Shown here: positions 60,067 through 64,000 of the stretch, piece after piece
Layout of the letters: each line of letters opens with the position of its first letter
Position numbering within the stretch: the first letter of the stretch is position 1
Assembly: GCF_002865645.1 (NCBI RefSeq)
Contig: NW_020194620.1
Span: forward strand, 813,353-877,352
Source of the DNA: Hyaloscypha bicolor E
Taxonomy: Eukaryota; Ascomycota; Leotiomycetes; Helotiales; Hyaloscyphaceae
Length of the DNA: 64,000 nt
Reading direction: 5' to 3'
Translations under genes and position numbers: made by a program
Notes under the pieces: model-generated
What the model was told of the DNA's origin: nothing
Database searches by the model: none
What the model saw: the letters and a program-made list of their open reading frames with translations, nothing else

Positions 60067-62768
60067 AAAGAAGTAATTAAAATAATAAAGAATTAGTATT
60101 ATTATAAATATAATATATATTTTTTAAAAGCCTTATTTGTCTTATTTATTTAGCTAAAATAATATTATAGGTTTTTATTAGTTTTTAATAAATTAATTAA
60201 TTCTTTTATTATTTTAAAATATTTATAAATAAATTTCTAATAAAAATTAGTAAAATACAGAAATACTTGAATTTTTAGAATATTATTTTTTAAAGCCGGC
60301 TATTTTCTAATAGCTATAACCCGGCTAGCTTTTATTTCTATATTATCTGGGCTAATTATAAATCCTAGAAACTTTATTCTTTTTATATTAAACTCGTATT
60401 TTACTAAGTTTATAAAGAGCTAGTATTATTATAATTATTTAAATATATATTAGATTATTATTATATATTATTCTAGATTTTCTAAATAAATTATATAAAT
60501 AATATATACCTGAAATATTACTAGAATATTAGAAAGTCTAAAGAATATAATATAATATTTAAAATATTTATAATATATTTGAAATATTATTTTCTATTTA
60601 TTACTTTCTTATATTTATAACTAATAATAAGTATTTTTTAAGTCTAGTTTTATATATATCTTTATTTTATAAAGCCTATTTATTATTTTATTAATAAATA
60701 GTAATAGTATTTAATTCTTAATAGTAATTCTATTTAGATTCTAGTAATTAATATATAAATATAAATTGCTTCTTTTCTTTAAAATAAATATAATTAGAAT
60801 ATTAGCTAAACTAATAAAATAATAAATTTATTCTTTTTTTAAACTAATATTAAAATATTTCTAAAGAACTTTAAGTTCTTTTTTTAATAAAATATATATA
60901 AAACTATATAGTAATTAGAATTCTAATTCCAGATCTATATAATATTCTATTATATAATAATTAGATAATATATTTATAGCTTTTATAAAGAATATTCGGA
61001 AAAGATTCTAATATTTCTTAGAAAATATAATTATTTCGTTTATAATAATAGTAATAATTTTTTAATTATTTATTATAAAATAGATAATTAATAAAAAAAT
61101 ATATATTTTATATTTTATTATTTTAGTAAACTTTCTAATATTTAGAATTTTAATCTTTTATAATTAAATCTAGTATTTCTATATTATATTTCTAAAAGAA
61201 ATTAAAGAATTAATCTAATAAAATTATAGAAATCCAAGTATTATATTAATATAGTTTAGATTAAAATTATATAATATAAAGTATATATTAGCCTTTCTTT
61301 AATTCTCTAATATATTTTTAATAATAATTTCAAGAATATAATTTTTATATAAATATATTCTTTTTTTCTTTAATAAAATTAATAAAATACTTATATTTAA
61401 AACTAGTTTTCTTTTTATATAATTAGTTTCTATATTCGAATTAACTAATATTCTAATTCTATATTGACTTTTCTTTATTTTAATAGTAATTTTAATTACT
61501 ATTCTCGTTTTAGGGGCTTTATTTTTATAATATAAATAAATATAATTATTATAAAATATCTTTATTTCCTAGCTTCTTTAGTTTTAGATATTTATATATT
61601 TTATAGCTAGATTTATTATAGTTATAATAAATCGGTTTATTCTAATTTAGGTAAATAATAATATAATAATTCTTCTTTTAATAAATAAAATAAATTATAT
61701 CCGGTTTTATAAATTCTAATATAAATATTATATTAGATCTTATTATTATATTTTTATTATTCCGGTTTTATAAATCTTATAATAGAAATATATTTCTTTT
61801 TTATTTTCCTTTATTATTTTCTTTTTCTTTTTTCTTATTTTTTTTCTTTTATTATTTTATTAGTTTATTATTATATTTCTATTAAATAAATAAATTTAAG
61901 TTATTTTTAACTTTTATAACTATAGAAATAAACTTTTTTCTTTTTTATAGAATATTTCTTTAATAATTAATCTTATTTCGAATTTCTTATTTCAAATTAC
62001 TAAATAAATTATTTAATAGACTATTTAAATAAAATATAAAGCTTTAGATATTTTAGTCTAACTATTATTTAATATTTTTAAACTTAGTAAAAGTATTATT
62101 ACTATAACTTTCTGGATCTAAAATAGAATTCTTTATAAATTTAATAAAAGTTTCCTAATTTGTAATATTAATACCTATTAATTATTTCTTATATTTCCAG
62201 ATATTTTTAGCTATATCTTTAAAACAGGAAATATAATATATAACTTTTATTATATTTATAGCCTAGATAATTCTATTATTTTTATATTACTTTAGTTTTA
62301 TTTAATAAAAGAAGTCCTGGGCTTTTTTAATACTCTTTTCTCTATAAATTAATAGTTTTCGGGTTTTTAGAATCTTCTAAACTAAGAATATTACCGGAAA
62401 TATAATAGATTCTATATTAGATATTTGAATATTTTTAAAATAATAGATCTAAGCTTCTAGTTTCTTTAGATTCTCTTTCTATTATATTTCTATTTCTAAT
62501 TTAGTAATATAATAATAAGTTATTACTAATTTGTCTATTATTATTATTTTATTAGCTAGTTTTAGAAATATTTGAATTCTATTTCCTTTTTCTAATTAAG
62601 TAATATAAAGAATATATAATTAGATATTTCTTTAAATATCTGGCTAAATTATTCTAGTAATAATAAAAATACTTCTTTTAATTAATATTCTAGCTATTAA
62701 TAATTTTATTTATTAATAACTTAATTATCTTATAATAAACTATTTTCTAAAAATTAAATTAATTAGAA
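60067..62768 (-). pseudogene. Element G4 RT, protease and gag part, decayed
   Basis: Minus-strand counterpart of 55985-58779 in G5. Around 60476-60490 it lacks about 60 bp present in G5 (56390-56450), including the YLDD catalytic motif; the break falls at a short repeat, taaataaat. The zinc-knuckle-like region aligns with about 61590-61760. It is very AT-rich with dense stops. Together with 34274-35991 and 42481-42592 it makes up the body of G4. Confidence 0.78.
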
Positions 62769-63095
62769 TATAAAATATATAATAGTAGAATAATATATAA
62801 ATAATTAAGATAAATAAGCTATAAAGTAATACTTATAAATATAACTAATTCCAAGAATTAATTCTAATAAAAAACTAATTAATACTTCTTTCTAAAGCTA
62901 GAAGTATTTCTTTATATATTTCCTAGTATTTAGCCAAGTATATAAAGCCCTTTATTTAACTAAGAAATATAATTCTATATAATTTATATAATTCCGATTA
63001 CTTATATAATTCCGATTATAAGCTTTATCTAAAATAGAAAGCTAGATTTATAATATCTAATACTTATTTATATATTATTATATATATTTATTATA
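62769..63095 (-). repeat. Element G4 5' LTR (right end)
   Basis: 327 bp, tataaaatat...tttattata, homologous to the 309-bp G5 LTR; the extra length is an approximately 18-bp duplication around attccgattacttatata (about 62985-63020). No target duplication can be checked because the left LTR is missing. Confidence 0.85.
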
Positions 63096-64000
63096 ATTAA
63101 AAACTTATTACTTTTTATAATATTTACTAATATATAAATCTTTTAAAAGAGGTTATTATAAAGGCCTTTTTTATTATATTTAAGAAACTAATACTAGATT
63201 ACTTTTATAATAATTATATATTTTAATAAATATTTAATTATATTTATATATATTTTTATAGCTTTTTTAAAAACCTTAAATATTAATAATAGAATTTAGA
63301 TTAATAAATCATAATTATATAGTTTTTAATATTAAAGAAATATACGAGAAAATTAATTTATAAAATTAATTAGTTACTAATTAATAAGCTTTATTAATTA
63401 TAATATAGTTTTATACTCATTTTATAAATTATTAAATTTCTTTATAATAAAATTATTACTATTTACTAAAACTCTAAAATATATAAATATATTATTTTAG
63501 ATTCTTTAATAAATCTTAATAAGCTTTTCTATAAGCTATAGTCCTTAATTATAGTCTTTAAGAAAACTAAATTAAATAATACTAATACTTTTTTTACTAA
63601 TTAATAATATTACTAGTTTAGGAATTATTAATACTATAATAATTATATAAATAGCTTAATATTATATTTTATATATTAGAAACTAGATTATTAATTCTAG
63701 AAATATATAGAAAGAAAATAATAAAATAAAAAGACTTAATTAAGACTAGGAATTTTTATTAATTTAAGGCTCTAAATTTCCTAAAATTTAAAAAAAAATT
63801 ATAAGAATATATTTAAGTTATATAGCTTTTATTAAAGAGAAACTAGAAAATAAATAAAATAATAAAAGTAATAAAAATAAACTAAATAATACTTTTAATA
63901 TTTTATTAATAAATATAAAAAACTTTAAGAAATAAGATTTCTATTTTATTTTAGTTAAAACTCTTTTTATTATTTCTAATTTCTAATTTTCTAATATACT
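63096..64000 (+). pseudogene. Copia gag relic, start of a further element
   Basis: Plus strand; homologous to G2 29355-30500 (landmarks aaacttattatttt, ttactaattaataa, tttctttataataa). It is more diverged from G2 than G1 or G3 are, suggesting an older or separate copy. It has no LTR in the window: G4 is inserted at 63095/63096 and the element leaves the window at the right edge. Stops are too dense for any protein. Confidence 0.65.

Larger units (their letters stand above)
34274..63095 (-). mobile_element. Element G4: split Ty3/Gypsy chromovirus-type relic, minus strand
   Basis: Same family as G5. Its own sequence is 34274-35991, about 42481-42592 and 60067-63095; the rest is Copia G3 and the Helitron block. 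The right LTR (62769-63095) is present; the left LTR and the 3' end of pol are absent at the G2 junction. It is itself inserted in a Copia relic that continues at 63096. The low GC and dense stops show that it was exposed to RIP longer than G5. Confidence 0.82.

Overview
This 64 kb window looks like gene-free, AT-rich heterochromatin from a filamentous ascomycete. TpA is greatly over-represented. CpA and TpG are nearly absent, while CpG survives in many places. That is the imprint of repeat-induced point mutation (RIP), the fungal C-to-T process acting mainly at CpA. I found no intact protein gene and no tRNA or rRNA. The longest open frames are about 60-70 codons and are scraps of a dead retrotransposon. 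Everything I could identify is a degenerate transposable element; domain calls come from reading six frames by eye and allowing for C>T and G>A changes.

Layout. (1) 1-1453 is unassigned AT-rich DNA. (2) 1454-~9130 is element A, a plus-strand Ty3/Gypsy relic with RT, RNase H and integrase traces; ~9130-10125 is unassigned. (3) 10126-21822 is element B, a second copy of A. It is broken by a 244-bp solo LTR (10808-11051) and by element E, a complete minus-strand chromodomain Gypsy element (12324-19030, 273-bp LTRs, TSD ctaaa). (4) 21823-34273 is G2, a plus-strand Ty1/Copia element carrying a nested minus-strand relative, G1 (23062-29354, 285-bp LTRs, TSD agaac). (5) 34274-63095 is G4, a minus-strand chromodomain Gypsy relic split by a third Copia copy (G3, 35992-~42480) and by a block of three head-to-tail Helitron-type units (42593-60066). 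(6) The middle Helitron unit carries a Rep-helicase pseudogene on the minus strand; the third unit is interrupted by G5, another chromodomain Gypsy element (52076-59088, 309-bp LTRs, TSD atttt). (7) 63096-64000 is the start of a further plus-strand Copia gag relic that runs off the window.

The nesting gives a relative history: Copia 63096+ is older than G4, G4 is older than the Helitron block and G3, and the Helitron block is older than G5. Likewise B is older than E and the solo LTR, and G2 is older than G1. In several cases younger insertions are visibly less RIP-mutated than their hosts.

The most unusual signals are three nearly identical 85-bp palindromes at the ends of the tandem Helitron units, and a separate 35-37 bp palindrome that recurs seven times, including in both Gypsy and Copia elements at nearly the same distance from the 3' LTR. 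I see no evidence of a novel host gene system; the window is best read as a RIP-inactivated transposon graveyard, possibly pericentromeric.
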